From Altererythrobacter sp. CAU 1644 (GTDB lineage: Bacteria; Pseudomonadota; Alphaproteobacteria; Sphingomonadales; Sphingomonadaceae), in contig NZ_CP121106.1 in assembly GCF_029623755.1 (NCBI RefSeq), positions 2,918,352-2,982,351 of the forward strand: a DNA stretch of 64,000 nucleotides. Direction: 5' to 3'. The notes beneath the pieces were generated by a model that was not told the origin of the DNA, did not search any database, and worked only from the letters and a program-made list of their open reading frames with translations. The position numbers and the translations under genes are program-made. Shown one piece after another: positions 16,853-25,894 of this stretch. How positions within the stretch are numbered: the first letter of the stretch is position 1; every line of letters begins with the position of its first letter.

Positions 16853-17190
16853 GGCATCGGTGCCGTTGGCAGGCGGTAGCGGTCATCCCCGACCGTTACC
16901 TCGAGCATACCGCCCATGATGCCCTGGATCACCTGCTCGGCACCGTCCGCGCTGGCGACGCCAGCACCGCCCGGCAGCAGGTCGAAGCGCCGGAAGCCGC
17001 CATCGGGATGCCAGATGACCACCTGCTGCTCCTCGAGCAGTTCTTCATAGGTACAGACGCGCTCGAACTCGGCTGCACCGGCAAGCGCGCAATCGATCGC
17101 TTCACCTTGCGGTTCTTCGCTCTCCGTCCCGCCCGAGCAAGCAGAGACCAGGACAAGCGTTAGGAGCGCGCTAGATATCCGCATAGACAT
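16849..17190 (-). CDS. Small putative lipoprotein
   Basis: About 113 residues (ATG at 17190; an alternative ATG at 17184 gives 111). The N-terminus [16 protein letters not shown] is a lipoprotein signal with cysteine after VSA. The mature part has two further cysteines (IDCALAG and RVCTYEEL) that could form a disulfide, and the C-terminal half reads like a compact beta domain ([17 protein letters not shown]). I do not recognise a characterised family. The start lies inside the last codons of ilvD, and the stop overlaps nnr, so it is firmly embedded in that operon although its role there is unknown. Confidence 0.75.
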   Translation of the reverse strand: MSMRISSALLTLVLVSACSGGTESEEPQGEAIDCALAGAAEFERVCTYEELLEEQQVVIWHPDGGFRRFDLLPGGAGVASADGAEQVIQGIMGGMLEVTVGDDRYRLPTAPMP

Positions 17191-18892
17191 GACGCTCGGC
17201 CTTTGCACCGGGATGGGTAAGCGCGCCCTTGTAGGCGGGCCCGACATTCTGGGCGTAGCGCCACAAGGTGCCCGACTGATAGTCGTTGGTGCGCGCCTGC
17301 CAGCCAGACCGACGCGCCTCGAGCACATCGGCATCGACCTCGAGATCGATGGTTCCAGCCTCGGCATCGATGCTGATGATATCGCCATCCTCGACCAGCG
17401 CGATCGGACCACCCTCTGCGGCTTCGGGGCCGACGTGCCCGATGCAGAAGCCGCGGGTAGCGCCCGAAAACCGCCCGTCGGTGATGAGCGCAACCTTCTC
17501 GCCCATTCCCTGCCCGTAGAGTGCAGCCGTGGTCGAGAGCATTTCGCGCATTCCCGGCCCGCCCTTGGGGCCTTCGTAGCGGATGACGATCACGCTGCCT
17601 TCGGCGATGTCGCGGTTTTCGACCGCTTCGAACGCATCTTCCTCGCAATCGAAGACGCGCGCCGGACCGCTGAACTGCAAGCGATGCATCCCTGCGACCT
17701 TAACGATCGCCCCGTCGGGAGCGAGCGAACCCTTCAGCCCAACGACGCCGCCTGTCGGCGTGATCGGGTTCGAGACCTCGAATATCACCTTCTGGTCGGG
17801 GTTCCAGGTGACCTCTTCGATATTCTCGCCGATCGTCTTGCCCGAAACCGTCATTGGCTCGGGATCGAGGAAACCGCCATCGAGCAGCGTCTTCATCAGC
17901 ATGTAAACGCCGCCTGCTTCGTGCATGTCCTTGGCGACATATTTTCCGCCTGGCTTGAGGTCGGCGATATAGGGCGTCGACTTGAATATCTCGGCGACGT
18001 CGAAGAGATCGAATTCGATCCCGCATTCGCTCGCCATCGCTGGCAGATGCAATGCCGCATTGGTCGAACCGCCGGTCGCGGCGACCACGCGCGCGGCGTT
18101 CTCGAACGCAGCCCTGGTGCAGATATCGCGCGGACGGAGATTGCGCGCGAGCAGTTCCATCACCTGCTTGCCGGCCGCGATAGCGACCTCCTCACGCGAC
18201 TTGTAAGGAGCGGGTGCCATGTTCGAATTCGGCAGCGAGAGCCCGATGGCCTCGCCAACGCAGGCCATGGTGTTGGCGGTGAACTGACCACCGCAGGCGC
18301 CGTGGCCGGGGCAGGCGACCTTCTCCAGCGCGATCAGTTCCTGCAGCGGGCAATTACCCGCGGCGTGCTGACCGACCGCCTCGAAAACATCGACCACGGT
18401 CACATCCTCGCCATGGAAAGTGCCCGGCAGGATCGAACCGCCATATACGAAGATCGAAGGCACATTGAGCCGCAGCATGGCCATCATCATGCCCGGCAGG
18501 CTCTTGTCGCAACCCGCGAATCCGACCAGCGCGTCATAGCAATGCCCGCGCACCGAGAGTTCGATCGAATCCGCGATCACTTCGCGGCTGACGAGCGAGC
18601 TCTTCATCCCCTGGTGGCCCATCGCAATGCCATCGGTCACAGTGATCGTGTTGAACCGGCGTGGCGTGCCGCCGCCATCGACCACACCCTGGCGGCAAAT
18701 ATTCGCCTGCGCGTCGAGCGCCGTGTTGCATGGCGCCGAATCGTTCCCCGCAGACGCGACCGCTACGAAGGGTCGCGCGATCTCCTCCTCGGTCATTCCC
18801 ATCGCATAATAGTAGGACCGATGTGGCGCCCGCTCGGGCCCAACCGAGACGTGACGACTAGGAAGTTTCGACTTGTCGAAGCGGCTGGACAT
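17171..18892 (-). CDS. ilvD: Dihydroxy-acid dehydratase
   Basis: About 573 residues of the IlvD/EDD family, acting in branched-chain amino acid synthesis by dehydrating 2,3-dihydroxy-isovalerate and -methylvalerate. Cluster-ligand motifs [10 protein letters not shown] and [10 protein letters not shown] are present, with the SGVDGSIL-equivalent [10 protein letters not shown] between them. ATG at 18892 ([13 protein letters not shown]) was chosen, with GGGAA just upstream; a TTG six codons earlier is in frame. It heads the operon with the small lipoprotein, nnr and the methyltransferase. Length and motif spacing fit the shorter bacterial IlvD subgroup. Confidence 0.96.
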   Translation of the reverse strand: MSSRFDKSKLPSRHVSVGPERAPHRSYYYAMGMTEEEIARPFVAVASAGNDSAPCNTALDAQANICRQGVVDGGGTPRRFNTITVTDGIAMGHQGMKSSLVSREVIADSIELSVRGHCYDALVGFAGCDKSLPGMMMAMLRLNVPSIFVYGGSILPGTFHGEDVTVVDVFEAVGQHAAGNCPLQELIALEKVACPGHGACGGQFTANTMACVGEAIGLSLPNSNMAPAPYKSREEVAIAAGKQVMELLARNLRPRDICTRAAFENAARVVAATGGSTNAALHLPAMASECGIEFDLFDVAEIFKSTPYIADLKPGGKYVAKDMHEAGGVYMLMKTLLDGGFLDPEPMTVSGKTIGENIEEVTWNPDQKVIFEVSNPITPTGGVVGLKGSLAPDGAIVKVAGMHRLQFSGPARVFDCEEDAFEAVENRDIAEGSVIVIRYEGPKGGPGMREMLSTTAALYGQGMGEKVALITDGRFSGATRGFCIGHVGPEAAEGGPIALVEDGDIISIDAEAGTIDLEVDADVLEARRSGWQARTNDYQSGTLWRYAQNVGPAYKGALTHPGAKAERHVYADI

Positions 18893-18966
18893 ATTGTTTC
18901 CCGTATCCAAGGATTCACGAAACGCGCCCTGCCCCTACTTGGGGGCGAACGCAACCCTGCTATCGC

Positions 18967-19701
18967 TCAGGCTTCGGCCTTGAGCGCGAGGTCGACCCGC
19001 CCCGCCACATCGGCGACCATCGCCGCCCAGCGCGCCTGATCGGCGCGGGTCGCAATTAGGTCCTGTCGGATCTCGAGGAACATGTAGGGGCGACCATGCG
19101 CCTCGGCATGGCGGTTCATCGTCGCGTTGAGCTCGGCCCCCGAATAGGGCTCGTTCTCGCCCACCTCGAGGCCAAGCTCGCCGAACAGGCGAACGGCGTG
19201 GCGCGCGGCGCGGTCATCCTCGTTGTACAGCAGCGAGACCTCCCATGGGCGATGCTTGTCGCAAGTCGCCATCTCGGGGGTGAAGCTGTGCAGCGATACG
19301 ATCAAATCGGGTTCGATCGCATCGAGCCAGTGGGCGAGCGCCGCGTGATAGGGGCGATGGAACCGCTTGAGCCGGGCTTCGACATCTGCCCCGATATTGC
19401 CGGGGATCAGGTGCCCGTCGCTCTCGGTCGGCACGACCTTGGGGTGATCTTCCTCGCGGTGAAGGTCGCACACCAGGCGGCTGACGCAGGCGATATGTGC
19501 GGGAACGCCGTGGCGCCGCGAAATCCGGTCGGCAATCCCCTCGATCCCGATGTCGAGCGCGACGTGCTGGGTCAGCAGTTCGCGCGGAATGCCGAGTTCG
19601 ATGTCGTCCGGAACGTAATTCGACGCGTGGTCGGCGACGCAGACGAGACCGCCGCGCTTGACAGTGCCGACCTGGCGATAGGGTTTGTCGTCAAGAATCA
19701 T
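18967..19701 (-). CDS. N-formylglutamate amidohydrolase family protein
   Basis: About 244 residues. Family signatures are CVADHASNYVP near residue 25, LDIGIEGIADRISRRHG, VSLHSFTPEM and the C-terminal MFLEIRQDLI. The family hydrolyses N-formyl-glutamate to glutamate and formate, classically in histidine breakdown, but there are no hut genes nearby. The start is ATG 19701, overlapping the ispE stop (ATGA), so it is cotranscribed with ispE and ETF-QO. Some family members have other N-acyl amino acid substrates. Confidence 0.88.
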   Translation of the reverse strand: MILDDKPYRQVGTVKRGGLVCVADHASNYVPDDIELGIPRELLTQHVALDIGIEGIADRISRRHGVPAHIACVSRLVCDLHREEDHPKVVPTESDGHLIPGNIGADVEARLKRFHRPYHAALAHWLDAIEPDLIVSLHSFTPEMATCDKHRPWEVSLLYNEDDRAARHAVRLFGELGLEVGENEPYSGAELNATMNRHAEAHGRPYMFLEIRQDLIATRADQARWAAMVADVAGRVDLALKAEA

Positions 19702-20531
19702 CTCAGCGATCCTACCATCTGCCACCATTGCGGTTCCAGTTCGCTGAGGATTCCCGCGGCCTTGTCGCGCTGTGCGGCGCTTTCGTAGAGCGCGAAGCAG
19801 GTCGCGCCCGAACCCGACATGGCGACGTGCCAGGGATCGGTGTCATTGAGCGACTCGAGCACGTCGGCGATGGCCGGGCAGATCGTGACTGCCGGAGCCT
19901 GCAGGTCGTTGCGGCCCTCGCGGGTGATCTGGCTGGCGGGGCCATCAGGGAGCGGTCCGCGATCTGCGCCATCCCCAACACTGGCCCAAGCCTTGAACAC
20001 CGGCCCGGTCGGGACCGGTTGCCGTGGGTTGACGAGCAGCACCGCCATGCCCGCCATGTCGTTCTCGACCGGCTCGAGTTCGGTCCCGGTGCCCCGCCCG
20101 ATCGCCATTTCGCTGCGCACGCAGGCTGGGACGTCGGCACCGAGCCGGGCGGCACGCTCTTCCCAGTCGTCGGGCAAGCCGTGTATCGCCTCGACGATCC
20201 GGAACACCGCCCCGGCGTCAGCCGATCCTCCGCCCAGCCCCGCGGCGACCGGCAGGTTCTTTTCGAGCGAGATATGCAGGCCCTGAGGTCGCGGCAGCGC
20301 GGTCAGCGCGCGCCAGACGAGATTGTCGAAGGGGTTGTCGAGATTCGCTGCGAACTCGCCGATCGTTTCCGCGCGATCCTGCTCGGCCGGTTGCGCGGTC
20401 AGGACATCGCCGCAATCGACGAAGGCGAATAGCGTTTCGAGCTCGTGATAACCGTCCTCGCGCCGCCTGCGGACATGCAGCGCGAGGTTGATCTTGGCGT
20501 AAGCGGTTTCGGTGAGCGCCAAAGGCGTCAC
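19698..20531 (-). CDS. ispE: 4-diphosphocytidyl-2-C-methyl-D-erythritol kinase
   Basis: About 277 residues of the GHMP kinase fold, performing the ATP-dependent step of the MEP isoprenoid pathway. The N-terminal block AYAKINLALHVRRRREDGYH and the phosphate-binding loop LPVAAGLGGGSADAGA (about residues 90-105) are diagnostic; the third GHMP motif is MSGSGATCFALY. GTG at 20531 overlaps the ETF-QO stop (GTGA) and gives the expected start (TPLALTETAYAKINL); upstream in-frame codons are antiparallel noise from ETF-QO. The stop overlaps the amidohydrolase start. Confidence 0.95.
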   Translation of the reverse strand: MTPLALTETAYAKINLALHVRRRREDGYHELETLFAFVDCGDVLTAQPAEQDRAETIGEFAANLDNPFDNLVWRALTALPRPQGLHISLEKNLPVAAGLGGGSADAGAVFRIVEAIHGLPDDWEERAARLGADVPACVRSEMAIGRGTGTELEPVENDMAGMAVLLVNPRQPVPTGPVFKAWASVGDGADRGPLPDGPASQITREGRNDLQAPAVTICPAIADVLESLNDTDPWHVAMSGSGATCFALYESAAQRDKAAGILSELEPQWWQMVGSLR

Positions 20532-22177
20532 ATATTCGGGTAGTTCGGGCCGCCGCCACCTTCGGGCGTGATCCATTCGATGTTCTGGTTCGGGTCCTTG
20601 ATATCGCAGGTCTTGCAGTGGACGCAGTTCTGCGAGTTGATCTGGAACCGCGGCTCGCCCGAATCCTCGTCGACCAGCCATTCATAGACGCCGGCCGGGC
20701 AATAGCGGGTCGAAGGCCCGGCAAATACGCCCAGCTCGCTTTCCTTCTGCAGCTCGGGGTTGAGCAGCTTGAGGTGGTTCGGCTGGTCCTCCGCATGGTT
20801 GGTGAACGAGAATGCCACATTGGTCAGCCGGTCGAAGCTGACCACGCCATCGGGCTTGGGATAATCGATCGGCTGGTACAGGTCGGCCCGCTGCAGCGCC
20901 TCGTAGTCGCGGTGATGCTTCATGCTGATCGGCAGCCCGATCTTGAGCGTGCGCATCCACATGTCGAGCCCGCCGATGATGGTGCCCAGTTTGCCGCCGA
21001 ACTTGGCCACTGCCGGCTCGGCATTCTGGACCAGCTTCAGCTCGGTGGCGATCCAGCTTGCGCGCAGGTTCGCTTCGTAATCGCCCAGCTCGGTGTGCTC
21101 GCTGCCAGCGCCGATCGCAGCCGCGACGCTTTCCGCTGCCAGCATGCCGCTCTTCATCGCGGTGTGGCTGCCCTTGATGCGCGGCACGTTGACGAAGCCC
21201 GCGGCGCAGCCGATCAACGCGCCGCCCGGGAAGGCGAGCTTGGGAATGCTCTGCCAGCCACCCTCGTTGATCGCGCGCGCGCCATAGGCGACACGCTTGC
21301 CACCCTCGAGATACTCGCGGATCGCCGGGTGTTTCTTCCAGCGCTGGAATTCCTGGTAGGGCGAGACGTAGGGGTTCTTGTAGTCGAGCGCCGTCACGAA
21401 GCCGAGCGCGACCTGGCCATTGGCCTGGTGGTAGAGGAAGCCGCCACCCCAATTGTCGGTCTCCGACAGCGGCCAGCCCTGCGTGTGGATCACACGGCCG
21501 GGCACATGCTTGTCGGAATCGATGTCCCACAATTCCTTGATGCCGATGCCATAGACCTGCGGCTGGCAATTGGCTTCAAGTTCGTATTTGGCCTTGAGCT
21601 TCTTGGTCAGATTGCCGCGCGCACCCTCTGCAAACAGCGTGTACTTGGCGTGGATCTCCATGCCCGGCTGGTAATCGCCCTTGTGCGAGCCATCCGCCGC
21701 TACGCCCATGTCCTGTGTGATCACGCCGATGACAGCGCCCGCATCGTTGAACATGACTTCTGCCGCGGGGAAGCCGGGGAAGACCATGACTCCCAGCCCT
21801 TCCGCCTGTTCGGCAAGCCAGCGGGTGAGATTGCCGAGCGAGCCCGTGTAGCAGCCGTGGTTGCTCATCAGCGGCGGCATCATGATGTGCGGCAGCGAGG
21901 TCTTGCCGCCCTTCGAAAGCACCCAGTGCCAATTGTCGGTCACGGGCGTTTCCGCCATCGGACAGTTCATGTCGCGCCAGTCGGGGAACAGCTCCTCGAG
22001 CGCCTTTGGATCGACCACCGCGCCCGACAGGATGTGCGCGCCGATCTCCGAACCCTTCTCGAGGACGACCACCTCGAGGCTGTCATTGACCTGCTTCAAG
22101 CGGATCGCCGCAGCGAGCCCCGCTGGCCCACCGCCGACAATCACGACATCACATGGCATCGATTCACGTTCGCTCAT
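20528..22177 (-). CDS. Electron transfer flavoprotein-ubiquinone oxidoreductase
   Basis: A 549-residue flavin and [4Fe-4S] enzyme that passes electrons from ETF (fatty acid and amino acid oxidation) to ubiquinone at the inner membrane. The FAD dinucleotide motif VIVGGGPAGLAAAIRLKQ starts near residue 10; the ubiquinone-binding flavin segment GCAAGFVNVPRIKGSHTAMK is in the middle; the C-terminal ferredoxin-like region has CVHCKTCDIKDP plus an upstream cysteine (TRYCPAGVYEW), giving four ligands. Length matches the family. It is the first gene of a coupled run with ispE. Confidence 0.96.
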   Translation of the reverse strand: MSERESMPCDVVIVGGGPAGLAAAIRLKQVNDSLEVVVLEKGSEIGAHILSGAVVDPKALEELFPDWRDMNCPMAETPVTDNWHWVLSKGGKTSLPHIMMPPLMSNHGCYTGSLGNLTRWLAEQAEGLGVMVFPGFPAAEVMFNDAGAVIGVITQDMGVAADGSHKGDYQPGMEIHAKYTLFAEGARGNLTKKLKAKYELEANCQPQVYGIGIKELWDIDSDKHVPGRVIHTQGWPLSETDNWGGGFLYHQANGQVALGFVTALDYKNPYVSPYQEFQRWKKHPAIREYLEGGKRVAYGARAINEGGWQSIPKLAFPGGALIGCAAGFVNVPRIKGSHTAMKSGMLAAESVAAAIGAGSEHTELGDYEANLRASWIATELKLVQNAEPAVAKFGGKLGTIIGGLDMWMRTLKIGLPISMKHHRDYEALQRADLYQPIDYPKPDGVVSFDRLTNVAFSFTNHAEDQPNHLKLLNPELQKESELGVFAGPSTRYCPAGVYEWLVDEDSGEPRFQINSQNCVHCKTCDIKDPNQNIEWITPEGGGGPNYPNM

Positions 22178-22269
22178 GGTGCTTCCAGCCCTCGAAATTT
22201 TTCGTGTTCAACCTTCCGGTCATGCCTTGATTGCTGGCCCTCGGAAGGTCAAGACCTGCTGGAGCGCCG
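22178..22269. promoter_or_regulatory. Divergent intergenic region, ETF-QO / UDG-like gene
   Basis: A 92-base spacer between two divergent starts. It must hold both promoters if each gene is transcribed from here. I see no confident sigma-70 pair or dyad in it. Confidence 0.3.
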
Positions 22270-23022
22270 ATGGATGACCAGAACCCCCTTGATGCGAGCG
22301 ATATCGCTGCCGCCTTCGATTGGTGGCGCGATGCCGGTGTCGACCTCGACTTTTCCGATGACGCTACGGATTGGCTAGCCGCGGCAGCACCTGCAGAAGC
22401 TGCGCCCGAACCGGCCGTTGCCGTGCGCAAGAGCGCGCCCGAGCAGGCAGCAGCGCCCGCCGAAAAGATCGCATTGCTGGGTCCCCAACCGCCCACGACG
22501 CTTGAGGCATTTCGCGAATTCTGGCTCACGGCCCCCGGTCTCGATGCGATCGGACCGCGCGGGAGGATCGCCCCGTGGGGCGCGGCATCACCCGATCTAA
22601 TGTTTCTTGTTACCGATCCGGAGGAGCAGGACAGCGACAAGCTGCTGTCGGGACCGCAGGGTCGGCTGCTGTCGCGAATCATCGCGGCCATGGGGTTCGA
22701 GGAAGATGCGGTCTATCTCGCATCCGCCCTGCCCCGGCACACACCGATGGCCGATGGCGCTACGCTGGCGCAGTCTGGCCTCGGCGAAGTGCTGCTCCAC
22801 CACGTCGGCCTCGTGGCGCCGCGCCGGATCGTGGCCTTCGGCGCCAACCTCCCGCCGCTTTTGGGGCACAATGCGGCGCAAGGCCCTCACTCTTTACGAG
22901 AAATAAACCATGACGGGCGAAGCATACCGATATTGGTAGCAGAAGGGCTCGAGAGCATGATGGCAATGCCCAGGCTCAAGGCCCGTTTCTGGCATAGATG
23001 GCTCGATTGGACGGCAGACTGA
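22270..23022 (+). CDS. Uracil-DNA glycosylase superfamily-like protein lacking Fe-S cysteines
   Basis: About 250 residues from ATG 22270. The C-terminal 170 residues resemble family 4/5 UDGs: LSGPQGRLLSRIIAAMGF corresponds to the FxGPAGxLL-type motif and LVAPRRIVAFGANLPPLLG to the strand-helix preceding the active-site face. However, the protein contains no cysteine at all, so the four Fe-S ligands of family 4 are gone, and the C-terminal motif that normally reads HPS is replaced by AEGLESM. The N-terminal 80 residues are an Ala/Pro-rich acidic extension. It is probably a catalytically altered or inactive relative. It lies one base upstream of the lytic transglycosylase gene, on the same strand. 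Confidence 0.75.
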   Translation: MDDQNPLDASDIAAAFDWWRDAGVDLDFSDDATDWLAAAAPAEAAPEPAVAVRKSAPEQAAAPAEKIALLGPQPPTTLEAFREFWLTAPGLDAIGPRGRIAPWGAASPDLMFLVTDPEEQDSDKLLSGPQGRLLSRIIAAMGFEEDAVYLASALPRHTPMADGATLAQSGLGEVLLHHVGLVAPRRIVAFGANLPPLLGHNAAQGPHSLREINHDGRSIPILVAEGLESMMAMPRLKARFWHRWLDWTAD

Positions 23023-23023
23023 C

Positions 23024-24793
23024 ATGAACCCCAAGGGCGTTCGGATTTTCGCAGCCGCATTGTTGGCTGGCAGCACCCTTTTCCCGGCAACTCAGGCCAG
23101 CGCGAACACGAGCGCGGAATATTTCCGCGCACGCATGGCCAACACCAATGTTCCCGAACTGCTGAGCAAGGGCGAGCGGGAATATTACGCCGACCTGTTT
23201 CGCGCGATCGACCGCGAGGAATGGACCAGGGTCGACCAATTGCTGAAGGATCGCCCGGACGGGCCGCTCCACCAGGTTGCAACCGCCGAATTCTACACCG
23301 CGGCCACCAGCCCGGCTGTCACGGCCGAGCAGGCCGCCGCGTGGCTCGACAAGGGCACCTTGCTGCCGCAAAGCGAACAGATCGGGCGGATCGGGCTCAA
23401 ACGCGGGCTCGAAACGCTTCCCGCGATGCCGAGCGAACGGTCGTTCCAGCGCCAGCCCTATGCGACCAAGCGCATCCTGCCGCGCACGGTCTCCGACGGG
23501 ACCATGCCGGAAACGGTGCGCAGCGAGATCCTCGAGCGGATCAAGAACGACGATCCGGGCGGCGCACGGCTGCTGCTCGACGGGATCGACGCCTCACTGA
23601 GTTCCGAGGCGCGCGCCGAGTGGCGCCAGCGGGTCGCCTGGAGCTATTACATCGAGAACAACGACGCCGCCGCACTTGGCATGGCGCGCACCGTGGCCGA
23701 TGGTTCAGGCGCCTGGGTCGCCGAGGGTGAATGGGTCGCCGGCCTTGCCGCATGGCGGCTGGGGGATTGCAAGCTTTCCGGCGACAGTTTCGCCCGTTCG
23801 GCAGCGCAGGCGACCAATCCCGAACTGACCTCGGCCGCGCACTTCTGGGCCGGACGAGCCTATACCCGCTGCCGGCAACCGGCCGATGCGGACAAGCATT
23901 TGCGCGCTGCCGCGCGGTTCGACGAGACGCTTTATGGCATGCTCGCCTTCGAACAGCTCGGAATCGACCTTCCGGCCCAGCACGCCGCCGCCGATTTCAC
24001 GCCCGAGGATTGGCAGAAGCTGCGCGACGAACCCAATATCCGCGTCGCTGTCGCACTCAACGAGATCGGCCAGTCGGGCCTTGCCGACGAGGTGCTGCGG
24101 CACCAGGCGAGGATCGGCGATCCGCGCGATTACGGTGCGCTGTCGCGCCTCGCGCGCGAGCTCGGGATGCCGCAGACTCAGCTCTGGATGGCGCACAACG
24201 CGCCCTATGGCACCCGCGCCGAACCGGCCTTGCGTTTTCCGACCGCCAAGTGGACCCCGACGACCGGGTGGCAGGTCGACCCGGCGCTGGCCTTCGCTCA
24301 CGCTTTGCAGGAATCGAACTTCCGCACCCGCGCGGTCAGCCCGGCCAATGCGCGCGGGCTGATGCAGATCACCCCGATCACCGTGCGCCAGCATGCGCCG
24401 CGGCTCGAGATGAATGCGAGCTACGTCAATCTCAACGATCCCGAGGTCAATCTCGCCTTCGGCCAGCGCAATCTGAAGATGCTGCGCGACGATCCTGCCA
24501 CGCAGGGTTACCTGCCCAAGATCATGGCCGCCTACAACGCCGGGCTGACGCCGATCTCGCGCTGGAACTACGAGGTCAAGGACCAGGACGATCCGCTGCT
24601 CTACATGGAATCGATCCCCTATTGGGAGACGCGGGGCTATGTCGCGATCGTGATGCGCAACTACTGGATGTACGAGCGTCAGGCAGGCGTGCGTTCGCCC
24701 AGCCGCGAAGCGCTTGCCCAGGGGATCTGGCCCCTCTTCCCAGACCTCGCCAGCCAGCGTATGGCCGGTGGTCGAGATGCCAATCGACCCTGA
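23024..24793 (+). CDS. Soluble lytic murein transglycosylase (Slt70-like)
   Basis: A 589-residue periplasmic protein. A signal peptide (FAAALLAGSTLFPATQASA) is followed by a long alpha-helical superhelix of TPR-like repeats (about 30-400) and a C-terminal SLT domain: ALQESNFRTRAVSPANARGL carries the catalytic glutamate, and MQITP and AYNAGLTPISRW complete the lysozyme-like fold. It cleaves the MurNAc-GlcNAc bond forming 1,6-anhydro ends during peptidoglycan turnover. ATG at 23024 is one base after the upstream stop. The 3' end overlaps moaB by 17 bases. Confidence 0.94.
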   Translation: MNPKGVRIFAAALLAGSTLFPATQASANTSAEYFRARMANTNVPELLSKGEREYYADLFRAIDREEWTRVDQLLKDRPDGPLHQVATAEFYTAATSPAVTAEQAAAWLDKGTLLPQSEQIGRIGLKRGLETLPAMPSERSFQRQPYATKRILPRTVSDGTMPETVRSEILERIKNDDPGGARLLLDGIDASLSSEARAEWRQRVAWSYYIENNDAAALGMARTVADGSGAWVAEGEWVAGLAAWRLGDCKLSGDSFARSAAQATNPELTSAAHFWAGRAYTRCRQPADADKHLRAAARFDETLYGMLAFEQLGIDLPAQHAAADFTPEDWQKLRDEPNIRVAVALNEIGQSGLADEVLRHQARIGDPRDYGALSRLARELGMPQTQLWMAHNAPYGTRAEPALRFPTAKWTPTTGWQVDPALAFAHALQESNFRTRAVSPANARGLMQITPITVRQHAPRLEMNASYVNLNDPEVNLAFGQRNLKMLRDDPATQGYLPKIMAAYNAGLTPISRWNYEVKDQDDPLLYMESIPYWETRGYVAIVMRNYWMYERQAGVRSPSREALAQGIWPLFPDLASQRMAGGRDANRP

Positions 24794-25304
24794 CAAGAGC
24801 TTCAAGCCGATCAACATTGCCGTGCTGACCGTGTCCGACACCAGGACCGCGGCGGACGACACCTCGGGCGACATCCTTGCCGAACGCGTCAAGTCGGCGG
24901 GCCATCACCTCGTCGCGCGCGTTATCGAGAAGGATGATGCGGCCGTGCTGGCGGATCGCTTCAACGCGTGGATCGACGATCCCGGAATCGACGCGATCGT
25001 CTCGACCGGGGGCACCGGCCTCACCGGACGCGACGTGACGCCCGAAGCGCTCGACCGGGTCAAGGACAAGACGATCGAGGGGTTCGGCGAGCTGTTTCGC
25101 TGGCTCAGCTACAAGAGCATCGGTACCAGCACGGTGCAGTCGCGCGCCTGCGCGGTGGTTGCTCGCGGAACCTACATCTTCGCGCTGCCCGGCTCGAACG
25201 GCGCGGTGAAGGATGGCTGGGACGGCATCCTTGCCGAGCAGCTCGACAGCCGCAACCGGCCGTGCAATTTCGTCGAACTGATGCCGCGACTCAGGGAGCA
25301 GTAA
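24777..25304 (+). CDS. moaB: Molybdenum cofactor biosynthesis protein B
   Basis: About 175 residues of the MoaB/Mog fold (molybdopterin adenylyltransferase-like). Motifs are [20 protein letters not shown] at the N-terminus, [17 protein letters not shown] around residue 80, and [14 protein letters not shown] near 140. ATG at 24777 lies within the end of the transglycosylase gene, implying cotranscription. The 3' end overlaps the convergent YcxB-like gene by 14 bases. Confidence 0.94.
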   Translation: MPIDPDKSFKPINIAVLTVSDTRTAADDTSGDILAERVKSAGHHLVARVIEKDDAAVLADRFNAWIDDPGIDAIVSTGGTGLTGRDVTPEALDRVKDKTIEGFGELFRWLSYKSIGTSTVQSRACAVVARGTYIFALPGSNGAVKDGWDGILAEQLDSRNRPCNFVELMPRLREQ

Positions 25305-25812
25305 CGCCCGGCGCAGCCCGCGGTGCGAGACCGGCGAGACGCCGGAAATCCTCCGCCCGTTCCTCGCCCATCGGCGCCTGAGGCACTGCATTGTAGAGCA
25401 TGTCGCTCTGGAACAGCACGAAATAGCCGTTGCGATCGATGATCTGGCGAAAGTCCGACCACTCGAGTCGCGTCGTCCCACGCTCGCTGGCCAGGGTCAC
25501 TTCGGCCTCGTCCCAGTTGACCTGCGTTTCGCATTGCAGCGCCTTGGCTTGCCGGAAATGCGCTTTCGCCTGCAGCGGCAAGAGGAAGCGCAGGATCAAC
25601 CAGATCGCAATGGGTGGCGCTATGACCGCGGCGATCAGCAAGGGGGCCGCCCGCTCGGGGCCCACCAGGAAGTACAAGAGCAGGATGATGGTACAGTAGA
25701 GTGCCAGCAGCACCGCCATGGTTGTAGGGCGCGAGAGGTTGCGCTTCACCGCGATGCGCGCGACCGCGACAACGTCCGCTTCCGTCATTTGATAGCTGGC
25801 ACTGCGTTCCAT
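25291..25812 (-). CDS. YcxB-like membrane protein
   Basis: About 173 residues from ATG 25812 (MERSASYQMTEADVVAV); an upstream ATG at 25866 with an AAGG site would add 18 residues and cannot be excluded. Two adjacent membrane helices span about residues 32-75 (LLALYCTIILLLYFLV, then LLIAAVIAPPIAIWLIL). The C-terminal half (WDEAEVTLASERGTTRLEWS, then GYFVLFQS) matches the cytosolic domain of YcxB-like proteins. Function is unknown. It converges on moaB with a 14-base overlap. Confidence 0.75.
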   Translation of the reverse strand: MERSASYQMTEADVVAVARIAVKRNLSRPTTMAVLLALYCTIILLLYFLVGPERAAPLLIAAVIAPPIAIWLILRFLLPLQAKAHFRQAKALQCETQVNWDEAEVTLASERGTTRLEWSDFRQIIDRNGYFVLFQSDMLYNAVPQAPMGEERAEDFRRLAGLAPRAAPGVTAP

Positions 25813-25894
25813 CGCCTCGAAGCTAGCGACCACGCCCGTGGAAGCAACAGCGAATCGCTTGGCCATGTTCCTTATTTGTTCTATTCTGCACGTC

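Noticed and set aside
17189-19039. A 616-codon plus-strand open frame
   Set aside because: Antisense to ilvD, which has intact cluster motifs.
20618-22378. A 586-codon plus-strand open frame
   Set aside because: Antisense to ETF-QO; no recognisable domain.
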